64,000 nucleotides of DNA from Streptococcus bovimastitidis (GCF_001885095.1 NZ_LZDD01000001.1:186001-250000), one strand, 5' to 3'. Shown: positions 9,297-18,720, numbered from the stretch's first letter. Numbers and translations: made by a program. Notes: generated from the letters alone by a model not told the origin.

Positions 9297-10212
9297 TTTC
9301 ACCGCTGCTCAGTATCTTTTCTTGCTTATCTGCCAGTTTGACAATGAGGTGACCTTGGTCTGTGATATCAATAGCTTGGGCTTGAATGGTTTTGTCATTT
9401 TCGATATAAGTGACTTGTTTGCCAAGGACTAAAGATTTTTCTTTATAAACCTTTAAGTGGTCCTTGACGGGGATTTCAAAGAAGAGTTTCCATATTTCTG
9501 TAATCAATTGGTTACGGCTGATTGGGGCATGGCCCTGGAAAAGAGAGCCAGCCTTGGCTGAAATTTCTGTCGGGAACTCAGGGATATTGAAGTTAAGGCC
9601 AATGCCGATTATCACATCAGTAATTAGTCCGGTTTCAACAGAAGTTATGGCTTCTGTGATGATGCCGGCTATTTTTTTTTGCCCTAAATAGATGTCATTA
9701 ACCCATTTGATTTCTGTTTCGATGCCTGTCAAACGGGAGATGGCTTTGACAATACTGGAAGCGGCAATCAGGGTATAAGGCAGTAGATGGTCGTAAGTGA
9801 CATTGGGGCGGAGGTGAAGGGACATGTAAATGCCACCAGTTTCTGAGGCAAAGAAGTCGCGATTCATCCGGCCTTTAGCTTTTGTCTGACTTGGCGCCAA
9901 AAAGAGTTGTGGTGTTACCCCATTTTGGGCGATATTATCTTTGGCATCTTGTTGAGTAGAATAGCTTGTTTCCATTAAGGTAACTGGAAAGCCGACTTCT
10001 TGGCTAATGCTTTCTGCTAGTAGGATATCACCCCCCAGGAGTTTATATCCTTTGACTTTAGATTTCTCAATCTGAAGACCTTGATTTTCTAAGGTTTTGA
10101 TGGCTTTCCAAATGGATGTTCTGGATAAATCCAACTTCTCTGCTAAGAGTTCACCGCTGACAAAATCCTGATTTTGGGCTAGTAGTGTATATATTTTTTC
10201 TGATGTTTTCAT
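9277..10212 (-). CDS. birA: Bifunctional biotin-[acetyl-CoA-carboxylase] ligase / biotin repressor
   Basis: BirA attaches biotin to the biotin carrier domain of carboxylases, and with its N-terminal winged helix can repress biotin genes. The protein has an HTH segment (LSRTSIWKAIKTLENQG) within the first 60 residues, then the ligase domain with KGRMNRDFF (biotinyl-AMP loop), KWVNDIYL and GIITEA, and a C-terminal SH3-like domain. The start used here is the ATG at 10212 (311 residues). A longer frame from 10230 would begin inside the promoter and is less likely. The -10 is only 6 nt from this ATG, so translation may be leaderless. Confidence 0.93.
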   Translation of the reverse strand: MKTSEKIYTLLAQNQDFVSGELLAEKLDLSRTSIWKAIKTLENQGLQIEKSKVKGYKLLGGDILLAESISQEVGFPVTLMETSYSTQQDAKDNIAQNGVTPQLFLAPSQTKAKGRMNRDFFASETGGIYMSLHLRPNVTYDHLLPYTLIAASSIVKAISRLTGIETEIKWVNDIYLGQKKIAGIITEAITSVETGLITDVIIGIGLNFNIPEFPTEISAKAGSLFQGHAPISRNQLITEIWKLFFEIPVKDHLKVYKEKSLVLGKQVTYIENDKTIQAQAIDITDQGHLIVKLADKQEKILSSGEISLSSW

Positions 10213-10218
10213 GCTTCT

Positions 10219-10246
10219 AGTATAGTACATTTCAAGGAATTTTCAA
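10219..10246 (-). promoter_or_regulatory. birA promoter, apparently leaderless
   Basis: On the minus strand TTGAAA (10246-10241) and TATACT (10224-10219) are 16 bp apart, and the ATG begins 6 nt after the -10. A second CTTGAAA-like copy lies in the spacer, giving a direct repeat. Confidence 0.65.
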
Positions 10247-10326
10247 GTTCATTCCTTGGCTTTCTACTGTTTCTTTAGACTCTAGATTGATAAGGCAAAA
10301 ATGGCTCTAGCCAAACAGTCATAAAA

Positions 10327-10335
10327 TGATATAAT
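10327..10335 (+). promoter_or_regulatory. metK promoter, extended -10
   Basis: TGATATAAT sits just before the riboswitch leader; predicted +1 is near 10342. No convincing -35 is visible. Confidence 0.6.
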
Positions 10336-10338
10336 AGT

Positions 10339-10489
10339 AAAGTTAATGAGTCCCGAAAAGGCAGAAGTGATTCTGGTTCTTTGTAACTTTTTAACTCGAC
10401 AAGGTTGTTATGCATTGTGCATTTGGCCGAATTGATATTACCAGAACAAAACTGGTAAGCTTTTATTATTTTAAAAGGGGGACATTTTT
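10339..10489 (+). promoter_or_regulatory. SMK-box (SAM-III) translational riboswitch of metK
   Basis: The leader contains the conserved block AAAGTTAATGAGTCCCG (10339-10355). Its GTCCC can pair with the metK ribosome binding site GGGGGAC at about 10478-10484. CTCGACAAGG and GTTATGCATTG segments typical of the SMK box lie between, together with a peripheral TTCTGGT/ACCAGAA helix. In the known mechanism SAM binding stabilises pairing of the anti-SD with the SD and stops translation of SAM synthetase, a feedback loop found in Lactobacillales. The match was made by eye to the consensus, not by a covariance model. Confidence 0.88.
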
Positions 10490-11677
10490 ATGTCAGAACG
10501 TAAATTATTCACGTCTGAATCTGTATCAGAAGGGCATCCTGACAAGATTGCCGATCAAATTTCTGATGCCATTTTAGATGCTATTCTTACTGAGGATCCT
10601 GATGCCCATGTGGCAGCAGAAACAGTTGTTTACACTGGTTCAGTTCATGTTTTTGGGGAAATTTCTACCAAAGCTTATGTTGATATTAACCGAGTTGTTC
10701 GTGATACCATTGCTGAAATTGGCTACACAGAAGCCGAATATGGTTTTTCGGCTAATGCTGTTGGTGTGCATCCATCTTTAGTGGAACAATCAGCTGATAT
10801 TGCCATGGGTGTTAATGAAGCTCTTGAGGCGCGTGAGGGACAAGCAGATGATTTGAACATGATCGGTGCTGGAGACCAAGGCTTAATGTTTGGTTTTGCT
10901 ATCGATGAAACTCCAGAATTGATGCCTTTACCAATCTCACTATCACATAAATTGGTTAAAAAATTAGCTGATTTACGAAAATCAGGTGCAATTTCTTATT
11001 TGCGTCCAGATGCTAAATCGCAAGTTACTGTTGAGTACGATGAAGCTGACCAACCAGTGCGCGTGGATACTGTCGTTATTTCCACTCAACATGACCCTGA
11101 TGTGACTAATGAGCAAATTCGTCAGGATGTGATTGAACAAGTGGTAAAAGCGGTTATTCCAGCTAAATTATTAGATGAGCAAACCCGCTTCTTTATTAAT
11201 CCAACTGGCCGTTTCGTTATTGGAGGACCTCAAGGGGATTCTGGTTTGACCGGTCGCAAAATTATTGTTGATACTTACGGTGGTTATTCACGTCACGGAG
11301 GTGGAGCATTTTCTGGTAAAGATGCCACTAAAGTGGATCGCTCCGCATCTTACGCAGCTCGCTACATTGCCAAAAATATTGTTGCTGCTGGACTAGCTCG
11401 AAAAGCTGAAGTGCAATTAGCATATGCTATCGGTGTTGCCCAGCCTGTGTCTGTTAGAATCGATACCTTCAATACGGCAACTGTTGAAGAGGGGCGCATT
11501 GAAGCAGTAGTAAGAGAATTATTTGATCTCCGTCCTGCTGGTATCATCAAAATGCTTGATTTAAAGAGACCTATTTATAAGCAAATAGCTGCATATGGAC
11601 ATATGGGTCGGACTGACATTGATTTACCATGGGAAAAAACGGACAAGGTGGAGCAATTGAAAGCCTTACTTGGTTAA
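10490..11677 (+). CDS. metK: S-adenosylmethionine synthetase
   Basis: MetK makes S-adenosylmethionine from methionine and ATP, the methyl donor for, among others, the methyltransferases encoded later in this window. The 395-residue protein has the family signatures [12 protein letters not shown] and GGGAFSGKD and the N-terminal SEGHPDKI. The ribosome binding site GGGGGAC is part of the SMK riboswitch, so translation is predicted to fall when SAM is high. It is followed by a strong terminator. Confidence 0.98.
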   Translation: MSERKLFTSESVSEGHPDKIADQISDAILDAILTEDPDAHVAAETVVYTGSVHVFGEISTKAYVDINRVVRDTIAEIGYTEAEYGFSANAVGVHPSLVEQSADIAMGVNEALEAREGQADDLNMIGAGDQGLMFGFAIDETPELMPLPISLSHKLVKKLADLRKSGAISYLRPDAKSQVTVEYDEADQPVRVDTVVISTQHDPDVTNEQIRQDVIEQVVKAVIPAKLLDEQTRFFINPTGRFVIGGPQGDSGLTGRKIIVDTYGGYSRHGGGAFSGKDATKVDRSASYAARYIAKNIVAAGLARKAEVQLAYAIGVAQPVSVRIDTFNTATVEEGRIEAVVRELFDLRPAGIIKMLDLKRPIYKQIAAYGHMGRTDIDLPWEKTDKVEQLKALLG

Positions 11678-11705
11678 ATTTTTGTTACAATTTTAATTTT
11701 TTATA

Positions 11706-11735
11706 AAGATGGACAGTCTTGTCCATCTTTTTTTA
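11706..11735 (+). terminator. Terminator after metK
   Basis: A stem of GATGGACA with TGTCCATC, short loop, followed by seven T. Confidence 0.9.
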
Positions 11736-11789
11736 CGCCCAAATAGCCTTTTAAGGACTATTTCGAAACGGTTTGCCCATTCAAGCTAT

Positions 11790-11818
11790 TTGTATTGCTC
11801 ATTAAATTATGATAAAAT
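11790..11818 (+). promoter_or_regulatory. murA promoter
   Basis: TTGTAT and TAAAAT are 17 bp apart, with TG ahead of the -10 (TGATAAAAT), 38 bp before the murA start. Confidence 0.55.
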
Positions 11819-11856
11819 AAAAAGGTTGAATTCTAGTTTAAGAGAGATTTGAAAGT

Positions 11857-13116
11857 ATGCGAAAAATTATCATTAACGGCGGCAAAAGATTGTCAGGGGA
11901 AGTAGCGGTCTCTGGCGCTAAAAACAGTGTAGTGGCATTAATTCCAGCGATTATTTTAGCTGGCGACAAAGTCACTTTAGATGGTGTTCCAGCCATCAGT
12001 GACGTGGATTCTTTAGTTGAAATCATGGAAATCATGGGGGCTGAGGTTGATTATCAAGGAGAGACTCTTGTTATTGACCCGAGTCAAGTTCAAAGTATTC
12101 CCATGCCTTACGGAAAAATTAATAGTCTAAGAGCTTCATATTATTTTTATGGCTCGCTTTTAGGTCGCTTTGGTAAAGCTACTGTTGGTCTTCCTGGTGG
12201 CTGCGACCTAGGACCTCGTCCTATTGATCTTCACCTTAAAGCTTTTGAAGCTATGGGGGCAGAGGTTTCCTTTGAAGGGGAAAACATGCATCTTGAAGCT
12301 AAGGATGGTCGTCTCCATGGTGCCCATATCTATATGGATACGGTAAGTGTTGGGGCAACAATCAATACCATGTTAGCAGCGACCCGAGCTGATGGGAAAA
12401 CCGTAATTGAGAATGCGGCTAGAGAGCCAGAAATTATCGATATTGCAACCTTATTAAACAATATGGGTGCTCATATTCGGGGAGCGGGTACAGATATCAT
12501 CACTATTGAGGGTGTTGATACCCTTCATGGAACAAATCACCAAGTGATTCCCGATCGTATAGAAGCAGGTACCTATATTGCTTTGGCGGCAGCGATTGGT
12601 GATGGTGTTAAAGTTACCAATGTTCTGTATGAGCACCTTGAGAGTTTTATTGCCAAACTTGAAGAAATGGGTGTAAGGATGACAGTTGAAGAAGATGCCA
12701 TTTTTGTTGAAAAACAAGAAAATCTTAAAGCTGTTAATATTAAAACATCACCATATCCAGGTTTTGCGACAGACTTACAACAACCAATGACACCACTTTT
12801 ATTAACAGCAAATGGACGCGGAACCATTATTGATACCATCTACGAAAAACGGGTTAACCATGTTCCAGAGATGGCAAGAATGGGAGCCGACATTTCAATT
12901 GTTGGTGGACAAATTGTCTATCATGGTCCAAATCATTTGACGGGCGCTCAAGTAAAAGCAACTGACTTAAGAGCAGGTGCAGCACTTGTGACAGCAGGCT
13001 TGATGGCAGAAGGAAAAACAGAAATTCGCAACATTGAATTTATTTTACGCGGCTATGCCAATATCATCGAGAAACTTCAAGATTTAGGAGCAGATATCTC
13101 CTTGATCGAAGAATAG
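11857..13116 (+). CDS. murA: UDP-N-acetylglucosamine 1-carboxyvinyltransferase
   Basis: MurA transfers enolpyruvate from PEP to UDP-GlcNAc, the first committed step of peptidoglycan synthesis and the target of fosfomycin. The 419-residue protein has GAKNS near the N-terminus and the active-site Cys (about residue 116) in GGCDLGPRP, so it should be fosfomycin-sensitive. Low-GC Gram-positives usually carry two paralogues; which one this is cannot be told from the sequence alone. It is monocistronic between its promoter and a strong terminator. Confidence 0.95.
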   Translation: MRKIIINGGKRLSGEVAVSGAKNSVVALIPAIILAGDKVTLDGVPAISDVDSLVEIMEIMGAEVDYQGETLVIDPSQVQSIPMPYGKINSLRASYYFYGSLLGRFGKATVGLPGGCDLGPRPIDLHLKAFEAMGAEVSFEGENMHLEAKDGRLHGAHIYMDTVSVGATINTMLAATRADGKTVIENAAREPEIIDIATLLNNMGAHIRGAGTDIITIEGVDTLHGTNHQVIPDRIEAGTYIALAAAIGDGVKVTNVLYEHLESFIAKLEEMGVRMTVEEDAIFVEKQENLKAVNIKTSPYPGFATDLQQPMTPLLLTANGRGTIIDTIYEKRVNHVPEMARMGADISIVGGQIVYHGPNHLTGAQVKATDLRAGAALVTAGLMAEGKTEIRNIEFILRGYANIIEKLQDLGADISLIEE

Positions 13117-13176
13117 TTTAGGAAGTTAGAAGAATACCAGTTTGAAACTTGCTTTCATTCGGTATCTAAAAAATAT

Positions 13177-13211
13177 AGAGCCAGGGAAAAGATTGTCCCT
13201 GGCTCTTTTTG
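13177..13211 (+). terminator. Terminator after murA
   Basis: An 11-bp stem (AGAGCCAGGGA with TCCCTGGCTCT) followed by a T tract. Confidence 0.9.
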
Positions 13212-13238
13212 TCTGATGACTTACATAATTTATGTTAG

Positions 13239-13253
13239 AATTATCAGATGAAT
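13239..13253. promoter_or_regulatory. Auxiliary GntR-type operator, degenerate
   Basis: AATTATCAGATGAAT matches the regulon palindrome at 13 of 15 positions. It lies 105 bp upstream of the perfect operator in the symporter promoter, so looping between the two is conceivable. Confidence 0.45.
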
Positions 13254-13337
13254 TAAGGAATAAAGATAAAAATTCGGCTACAAATTCTCCGTATTTACTG
13301 CTTTTTTTATAAAATTAATGTTTTTTTAAAAATATAG

Positions 13338-13366
13338 TTGACAATTCATCAGATGAATAGTATTAT
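13338..13366 (+). promoter_or_regulatory. Glucuronide regulon promoter 1 with perfect operator
   Basis: TTGACA (13338-13343) and TATTAT (13361-13366) are 17 bp apart. The palindrome ATTCATCAGATGAAT (13344-13358) fills the spacer, directly after the -35. The same palindrome occurs at two other promoters of this locus, which points to the locus-encoded GntR protein as its ligand. Confidence 0.85.
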
Positions 13367-13376
13367 TAACTTGTAA

Positions 13377-13390
13377 ATAAAACGCTTCCA
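13377..13390. promoter_or_regulatory. cre-like site (CcpA) in the symporter leader
   Basis: ATAAAACGCTTCCA matches the cre consensus TGWAARCGYTWNCW at 12 of 14 positions. It lies just after the -10, where CcpA would block transcription. Confidence 0.5.
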
Positions 13391-13423
13391 AAAAATGGTA
13401 GCAAAAACAAGGAGGTTTCTCTA

Positions 13424-14968
13424 ATGGAGAAAACATTTGAGGAAAGACAAGAAGTTGTCACATACAACCGTGCGAAAGTTTGGCAATTAGTGCTATTTGC
13501 TCTAAATAACGCATCCACAAATATTTATTTATTTGCCTTTATGTTTGTGACTTACTTTTCTACAGGTATCTTAGGTCTAGCAGCGATCTTTGTTAGTCAG
13601 ATTATGGGTTATATTCGAATCTTTGATGGTTTTATTGATCCGGCAATCGGGATTCTGATTGATAAGACAGAAACAAAATTCGGGAAATACCGTCCTATTT
13701 TAGTTCTAGGTAATATCATTACTGCCTTATCATTGATTATGCTCTTAGCTTTAGCAAATGTTGATCAAGGTATTCGTTTCCCTCTATTTGTCATTGTTTT
13801 GATTATTCATAAAATCGGGTATTCAATGCAACAAACCATTACTAAAGCAGGGCAAACAGCTCTTACCAATGATCCAAAACAACGTCCAATCTTCAATATC
13901 GTAGATGCAGTGATGACAACTTCATTGATGACTGGTGGACAATTCGTTGTTTCTTCATTCTTAATTCCTAAGTTTGGAAATTTCACTCCTCAATTCTTTA
14001 ATGCCTTAATCTATGGTACCATTGTTATTTCGGCAGTATTGGCTACCCTCGCAGTTATTGGTATTTGGTCTAAGGACCGTAAAGAATATTTTGGACTCGG
14101 AGAGAAAACACAGAAAACGCAACTCAAAGATTATTGGAAAGTTCTTAAAGGTAACAAACCGTTACAAGTGCTTTCTATAGCAGCTGCTTTGGTAAAATTC
14201 ACTGTTCAATTCTTTGGGGATTCAGTTGTTATGGTAATGCTTTACGGAATCCTTTTTGGTAACTATGGCTTATCTGGTCAATTCTCATTACTCTTTGTTG
14301 TTCCTGGTGTCTTAATCAATATCTGGATTTCAGCAATGGCACGTAAAAAAGGCTTGCGTTTTTCATATATTAAGGCTTTACAGTTATCTCTCATTTCACT
14401 TCTTGTATTTGGAGTCGTATTATTCTTTGGTAAACCTGGTTCTTTAAGTTTAACAAACATTAATTTATATACCATTGCATTTATCATCACTTATATTGCT
14501 GCACGCTATTTAAGCCAGGCACCAGCAGGACTTGTATTAACAATGGGTGCGGATATTTCTGACTACGAAACATCTGAATCTGGTCGTTATGTTTCAGGGA
14601 TGATCGGAACAATCTTCTCCTTAACAGATTCGATTGCCTCATCTTTTGCACCAATGGTTGTCGGTGCAATCTTAGCGACAATTGGTTTTGCTAAAAAATT
14701 TCCAACAATGGAAACACCTTTGACACCAGAACTTAAAATGGCTACAATTATCTTATTAGTAGGTATTCCATTTATCTCTTTACTAGTTGCTCTCTTCTTA
14801 ATGAAATTCTATAAACTAGACAAAGAAGAAATGGTTCGCATTCAAGAAAAAATTCAAGTCATGAAGTCTGCTTCAAGTGATGAACGTGTTAAAGCGATTG
14901 CTAAAAACGTGCCATTAACTGATATGGATTATGTTGATGTAACCGATTATCCAGTCGACAAAGACTAA
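13424..14968 (+). CDS. GPH-family glycoside/hexuronide:cation symporter
   Basis: The 514-residue protein has 12 hydrophobic segments and the GPH (MelB-type) signature DGFIDPAIGILIDKTETKFG near residues 70-90, followed by KYRP. This family couples Na+ or H+ to uptake of melibiose, glucuronides and pentosides. Position at the head of the glucuronide locus makes beta-glucuronides or free hexuronate the likely cargo; this is inference from context. The ribosome binding site is a strong AAGGAGG. The C-terminal ~60 residues are charged and cytoplasmic. Controlled by the operator promoter at 13338 and followed by a moderate terminator. Confidence 0.88.
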   Translation: MEKTFEERQEVVTYNRAKVWQLVLFALNNASTNIYLFAFMFVTYFSTGILGLAAIFVSQIMGYIRIFDGFIDPAIGILIDKTETKFGKYRPILVLGNIITALSLIMLLALANVDQGIRFPLFVIVLIIHKIGYSMQQTITKAGQTALTNDPKQRPIFNIVDAVMTTSLMTGGQFVVSSFLIPKFGNFTPQFFNALIYGTIVISAVLATLAVIGIWSKDRKEYFGLGEKTQKTQLKDYWKVLKGNKPLQVLSIAAALVKFTVQFFGDSVVMVMLYGILFGNYGLSGQFSLLFVVPGVLINIWISAMARKKGLRFSYIKALQLSLISLLVFGVVLFFGKPGSLSLTNINLYTIAFIITYIAARYLSQAPAGLVLTMGADISDYETSESGRYVSGMIGTIFSLTDSIASSFAPMVVGAILATIGFAKKFPTMETPLTPELKMATIILLVGIPFISLLVALFLMKFYKLDKEEMVRIQEKIQVMKSASSDERVKAIAKNVPLTDMDYVDVTDYPVDKD

Positions 14969-14975
14969 TTCAAAG

Positions 14976-15008
14976 AAACAGCTTCACCTCAAGTGAGCTG
15001 TTTTCTTT
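14976..15008 (+). terminator. Hairpin between symporter and kdgK
   Basis: A stem of AACAGCTTCAC with GTGAGCTGTT (one bulge) is followed by TTTCTTT. No new promoter is obvious before kdgK, so it may act as a partial terminator that lowers expression of downstream genes. Confidence 0.6.
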
Positions 15009-15037
15009 ATAGGAAAAGAATAATATAGGAGGTTAAT

Positions 15038-16063
15038 GTGAAAAAAGTCGTTTCATTAGGTGAAATTTTATTACGTTTAAGTCCACCTCAATACCAGACC
15101 TTAACACAGGTCAATCAATTGGATTGTCAGTTCGGAGGGTCAGAACTTAATGTCTTGGCGACGCTGGCGCAACTGGGTCATCAAGTTTCCTTGATATCAG
15201 TTATTCCTGATAATGACTTGGGACGGATGACAGAACAATTTCTTTTTTCTAAACAAATCGGCCAAGATTATATTCTTAGAAAAGGTCATCGTTTAGGACT
15301 TTATTTCTATCAAAAAGGCTTTTCTTTGCGGGCTAGTCGAGTCACTTATGATCGTAAGTATTCTGCTTTTTGGGAAAGCAAACTGGCTGATTTTGATTTT
15401 GCTAAGGTATTTGACGGAGCGGATTGGTTCCATGTCTCAGGCATCACGCCGGCATTAACGACTGATTTGTATGACTTAACCTATTTCTTGATGGAGAAGG
15501 CACAGGGATTAGGGATAAAAATATCCTTTGATTTGAATTTCCGAGCTAGCTTATGGGATTCTTTCCAAGATGCCCGAGAAAAATTATCGCCCCTTTTAAA
15601 ACTGGCTGATGTTTGTATTGGTCTTGAGCCCATTGATTTGGTAGGTCAAGATGGAGACTTGAAAGATGAACTAGGTCTGTCAAGGCCCTATAAAGATCAA
15701 GAGTTATTAAAGCAAGTTCTTAAGGAATTAGCTGAACGCTACCAATTAGAAAGTATTGCTTTTACCCAAAGAGAAAGCACCCATACTAATGAATACCAAT
15801 TGAAAGCTTTTCTCTATCAAAATGGGCAACTTTATAAAACTGAGAAAGCTGGCATTCAAGTGCTAGATCGTGTTGGAACAGGTGATGCCTTTACAGCCGG
15901 GCTGATTCATGGCTTATTAAATCAATCCCCAGCTCAATTAGTTCTCGATACAGCCATGTCTTGCTTTAAGTTTAAACATACTATTGAAGGTGATATCAAT
16001 GTTGTGACCAAACACGATATTGAACAATTATTATACCAAGAGTCACATGAAATCAAACGATAA
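15038..16063 (+). CDS. kdgK: 2-dehydro-3-deoxygluconokinase (KDG kinase), PfkB family
   Basis: KdgK phosphorylates 2-keto-3-deoxygluconate to KDPG, the substrate of the aldolase KdgA. The 341-residue protein has the PfkB signatures GGSELNV near the N-terminus and GTGDAFTAG with catalytic Asp about residue 283. The start is GTG at 15038 with TAGGAGG 7 nt upstream. The gene lies 69 nt after the symporter and 11 nt before uidA, in one apparent operon. Pathway assignment follows from the family plus the full set of hexuronate genes around it. Confidence 0.9.
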   Translation: MKKVVSLGEILLRLSPPQYQTLTQVNQLDCQFGGSELNVLATLAQLGHQVSLISVIPDNDLGRMTEQFLFSKQIGQDYILRKGHRLGLYFYQKGFSLRASRVTYDRKYSAFWESKLADFDFAKVFDGADWFHVSGITPALTTDLYDLTYFLMEKAQGLGIKISFDLNFRASLWDSFQDAREKLSPLLKLADVCIGLEPIDLVGQDGDLKDELGLSRPYKDQELLKQVLKELAERYQLESIAFTQRESTHTNEYQLKAFLYQNGQLYKTEKAGIQVLDRVGTGDAFTAGLIHGLLNQSPAQLVLDTAMSCFKFKHTIEGDINVVTKHDIEQLLYQESHEIKR

Positions 16064-16074
16064 GGAGAAAAATA

Positions 16075-17865
16075 ATGTTATATCCAAGTTTTAGTAAAAG
16101 TAGAAGTGTCTATGATTTGAGTGGTTTATGGCAATTTAAATTAGGAGACCATAATCCCCAAGAAATCTTACCAAATGAAGAAGTTATGGTTGTCCCAAGT
16201 TCTTTTAATGATGTGGTTGTAGATAAAGATAAACGCAATTATATCGGAGATTTTTGGTACGAAAGAACACTTGAAATTCCCAAAGTAGCTGAAAATGAAG
16301 AGTTGGTCTTGCGTTTTGGCTCAGTAACCCATCACGCCAAAGTCTATGTCAATGGACAACTGCTTGGTCAACATAAAGGTGGCTTTACACCATTCGAGAT
16401 AGTTGTACCTGATCAATTGGTCAATGAGTCTAGTTTACGCTTATCAGTCTGTGCCAATAATATTCTTGATTACAGTACTCTTCCAGTAGGTAATTATTCT
16501 GAAGAAATAGATGACGATGGTCAAGTTCGCAAAGTTGTCAAAGAAAACTTTGATTTCTTCAACTATGCTGGCATTCATCGTCCCGTTAAACTAGTTGTTA
16601 GACCAAAAAACCATATTAGAGAGATTGTCATTACATCCCAACTATCAGATGATTTATCAAGTGCCGACCTTCATATTGCAGTAGAAACTAGCCAAGCTGT
16701 TGATAGCTATCGTTTCACCATTATGGATGAAGATGGCAAAGTCCTAGCTGAATCTGATTCGTCTGACATTCACCTAGACCAAATCAGACTATGGGAAGTT
16801 CTAGATGCTTATTTATACACAGCTCGGATTGAAACCTACAAGAATGGTCAGCTGTTAGATGTCTATGAAGAACCTTTTGGTCTCCGGAAAATCGCTGTGC
16901 AGAATGGCCAATTCTTAATGAATAACAAGCCAGTTTACTTTAAAGGATTCGGAAAACATGAGGATACCTTTATAAACGGCCGCGGCCTTAATGAGGCAGC
17001 TAACTTAATGGACTTGAACTTGATGAAAGAGATGGGGGCTAATTCTTTCAGAACCTCTCACTATCCTTATTCAGAGGAAATGATGCGCTTGGCAGACCGC
17101 ATGGGTATTCTTGTTATTGACGAAATCCCTGCCGTTGGCTTATTCCAAAACTTTACCGCATCACTCGACCTTGATGGGAAAGATAATGGCACTTGGCAGA
17201 AAATGGAAACCAAAGAAGCCCATGAATTGGCGATACAAGAATTGGTTGCTCGCGATAAAAATCACCCATCAGTGGTCATGTGGGTGGTGGCCAATGAGCC
17301 TGCCAGTCATGAACAAGGGGCACACGAATATTTTGAACCCTTAGTTAAACTTTATAAAGACTTGGATCCACAAAAACGTCCTGTTACCTTAGTAAATATC
17401 TTGATGGCGACACCGGATAAAGATTTGGCTATGGATTTGGTAGATGTCATCTGCTTAAACCGTTATTATGGTTGGTATATCGATCATGGTGATTTGAAAA
17501 AAGGTGAAAAAGGTCTTCGTCAAGAACTCTTACAATGGCAAGAAAAATTCCCGGAAAAACCAATCATCATGACGGAATATGGTGCTGATACCTTACCAGG
17601 TCTCCATTCTTCATGGGATATTCCTTATACTGAAGAATTCCAGTCAGCCTTTTATGAAATGACTCATGGTGTCTTCGATGAAATTCCTAATTTGGTTGGT
17701 GAGCAGGTTTGGAACTTTGCGGACTTTGAAACCAATTTGATGATTCTGCGCGTGCAAGGAAATCACAAAGGACTCTTCTCAAGAAATCGTCAGCCCAAAC
17801 AAGTGGTTAAAGATTTCAGAAAACGTTGGCAAGCCATTCCTAATTACCATTACAAAAAGAAATAG
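16075..17865 (+). CDS. uidA: Beta-glucuronidase, glycoside hydrolase family 2
   Basis: UidA cleaves beta-D-glucuronides and releases glucuronate for the pathway encoded here. The 596-residue protein has a GH2 sugar-binding domain, an immunoglobulin-like domain and a TIM barrel. The acid/base Glu lies in WVVANEPASHE (about residue 408) and the nucleophile in MTEYGAD (about 501), matching the E. coli enzyme's spacing. The N-x-K motif that recognises the glucuronate carboxylate is present in GNHKGLFSR, which supports glucuronidase rather than galactosidase. There is no signal peptide, so the enzyme is cytoplasmic and needs the symporter. A long bacterial loop region near the active site was not resolved by eye. 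Confidence 0.93.
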   Translation: MLYPSFSKSRSVYDLSGLWQFKLGDHNPQEILPNEEVMVVPSSFNDVVVDKDKRNYIGDFWYERTLEIPKVAENEELVLRFGSVTHHAKVYVNGQLLGQHKGGFTPFEIVVPDQLVNESSLRLSVCANNILDYSTLPVGNYSEEIDDDGQVRKVVKENFDFFNYAGIHRPVKLVVRPKNHIREIVITSQLSDDLSSADLHIAVETSQAVDSYRFTIMDEDGKVLAESDSSDIHLDQIRLWEVLDAYLYTARIETYKNGQLLDVYEEPFGLRKIAVQNGQFLMNNKPVYFKGFGKHEDTFINGRGLNEAANLMDLNLMKEMGANSFRTSHYPYSEEMMRLADRMGILVIDEIPAVGLFQNFTASLDLDGKDNGTWQKMETKEAHELAIQELVARDKNHPSVVMWVVANEPASHEQGAHEYFEPLVKLYKDLDPQKRPVTLVNILMATPDKDLAMDLVDVICLNRYYGWYIDHGDLKKGEKGLRQELLQWQEKFPEKPIIMTEYGADTLPGLHSSWDIPYTEEFQSAFYEMTHGVFDEIPNLVGEQVWNFADFETNLMILRVQGNHKGLFSRNRQPKQVVKDFRKRWQAIPNYHYKKK

Positions 17866-17903
17866 TGTACAATAGTAATAGGTAAATTAGAAGAGGTGAC
17901 AAA

Positions 17904-18632
17904 ATGGCTAGACCATTAGTAGAACAAGCAGCAGAACGCTTGTTACAATTGATATTAGAACGTGATTATCCCATTGGTGCTAAGCTTCCCAATGAATATG
18001 AATTAGCTCAAGATTTAGATGTTGGTAGAAGTACTGTTCGTGAAGCTGTTCGTAGTTTAGCGACTCGTAATATCTTAGAGGTCAGACAAGGTTCAGGAAC
18101 ATACATTAGTTCCAAAAAAGGTGTGGCAGAAGACCCTTTTGGCTTTGCCTTTGTTAAAGACCGGGTTAAGTTAACAACTGACTTATTTGAGTTACGCTAT
18201 CTTTTGGAGCCGAGAATCGCTGAGCGGGCAGCTCAATTTGCTTCCGACGAAGATATTGTTAGGTTGGAAGAGGTTGTCTTAGCCATCGAGAAGGCTCTGG
18301 CAGAAAATGATCCCATCCATTTGGAATTGGATGTTAAATTCCATAGTATGCTTGCTGAAATGAGTGGTAATATTGCTGTTACCAGTATGATTCCGGTTAT
18401 CAATCAGTCTATTCAAATCATTAATGAGGATTATTCAAATCGTCAGATGAAACAGACGAGTATTGATGCCCATCGAAATATTTTAAAAGCTATTCAATCT
18501 CGCCACCCAATTGCTGCATATGATAGCATGCTTGCCCATATATTGACTGTTAGACAAACGGTTTTAAACGATTGGTTTGATAAGAAAATTGACATCCAAG
18601 GTCTACCAGCAACAGATAATCATAAAAAATAA
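17904..18632 (+). CDS. GntR/FadR-family regulator of the hexuronate regulon
   Basis: The 242-residue protein has an N-terminal GntR winged helix (LPNEYELAQDLDVGRSTVRE followed by AVRSLATRNILEVRQGSGTYI) and a C-terminal all-helical FCD domain, which binds small acids and a metal in this family. It resembles UxuR/ExuR/KdgR-type regulators. It sits inside the regulon and is the natural candidate to bind the repeated 15-bp palindrome at 13344, 18691 and 23074. No copy of the palindrome lies directly before this gene, so it may be expressed at low constant level or from the upstream operon. A weak TACAAT box at about 17871 could be its own -10. Confidence 0.88.
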   Translation: MARPLVEQAAERLLQLILERDYPIGAKLPNEYELAQDLDVGRSTVREAVRSLATRNILEVRQGSGTYISSKKGVAEDPFGFAFVKDRVKLTTDLFELRYLLEPRIAERAAQFASDEDIVRLEEVVLAIEKALAENDPIHLELDVKFHSMLAEMSGNIAVTSMIPVINQSIQIINEDYSNRQMKQTSIDAHRNILKAIQSRHPIAAYDSMLAHILTVRQTVLNDWFDKKIDIQGLPATDNHKK

Positions 18633-18640
18633 GAGAAGGA

Positions 18641-18665
18641 GATCAGAGAAATCTGATCTTTTTTT
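18641..18665 (+). terminator. Terminator after gntR
   Basis: A perfect 7-bp stem (GATCAGA with TCTGATC) and GAAA loop followed by seven T. Confidence 0.9.
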
Positions 18666-18684
18666 CGATTTTGATATAAAATCC

Positions 18685-18713
18685 TTGACAATTCATCTGA
18701 TGACTTCTATAAT
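18685..18713 (+). promoter_or_regulatory. Glucuronide regulon promoter 2 with operator
   Basis: TTGACA (18685-18690) and TATAAT (18708-18713) are 17 bp apart. The operator ATTCATCTGATGACT (18691-18705; 14 of 15 to the palindrome) again starts directly after the -35. Drives kdgA-uxaC-uxuA-uxuB. Confidence 0.85.
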
Positions 18714-18720
18714 AGAATTA

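Noticed and set aside
10260..10489. T-box or S-box (SAM-I) leader before metK
   Set aside because: No T-box sequence or S-box core is seen; the leader matches the SMK box with its anti-SD.
13207..13221. A third operator copy (TCTGATGA) next to the murA terminator
   Set aside because: Only 11 of 15 positions match the palindrome, which is expected by chance in AT-rich DNA.
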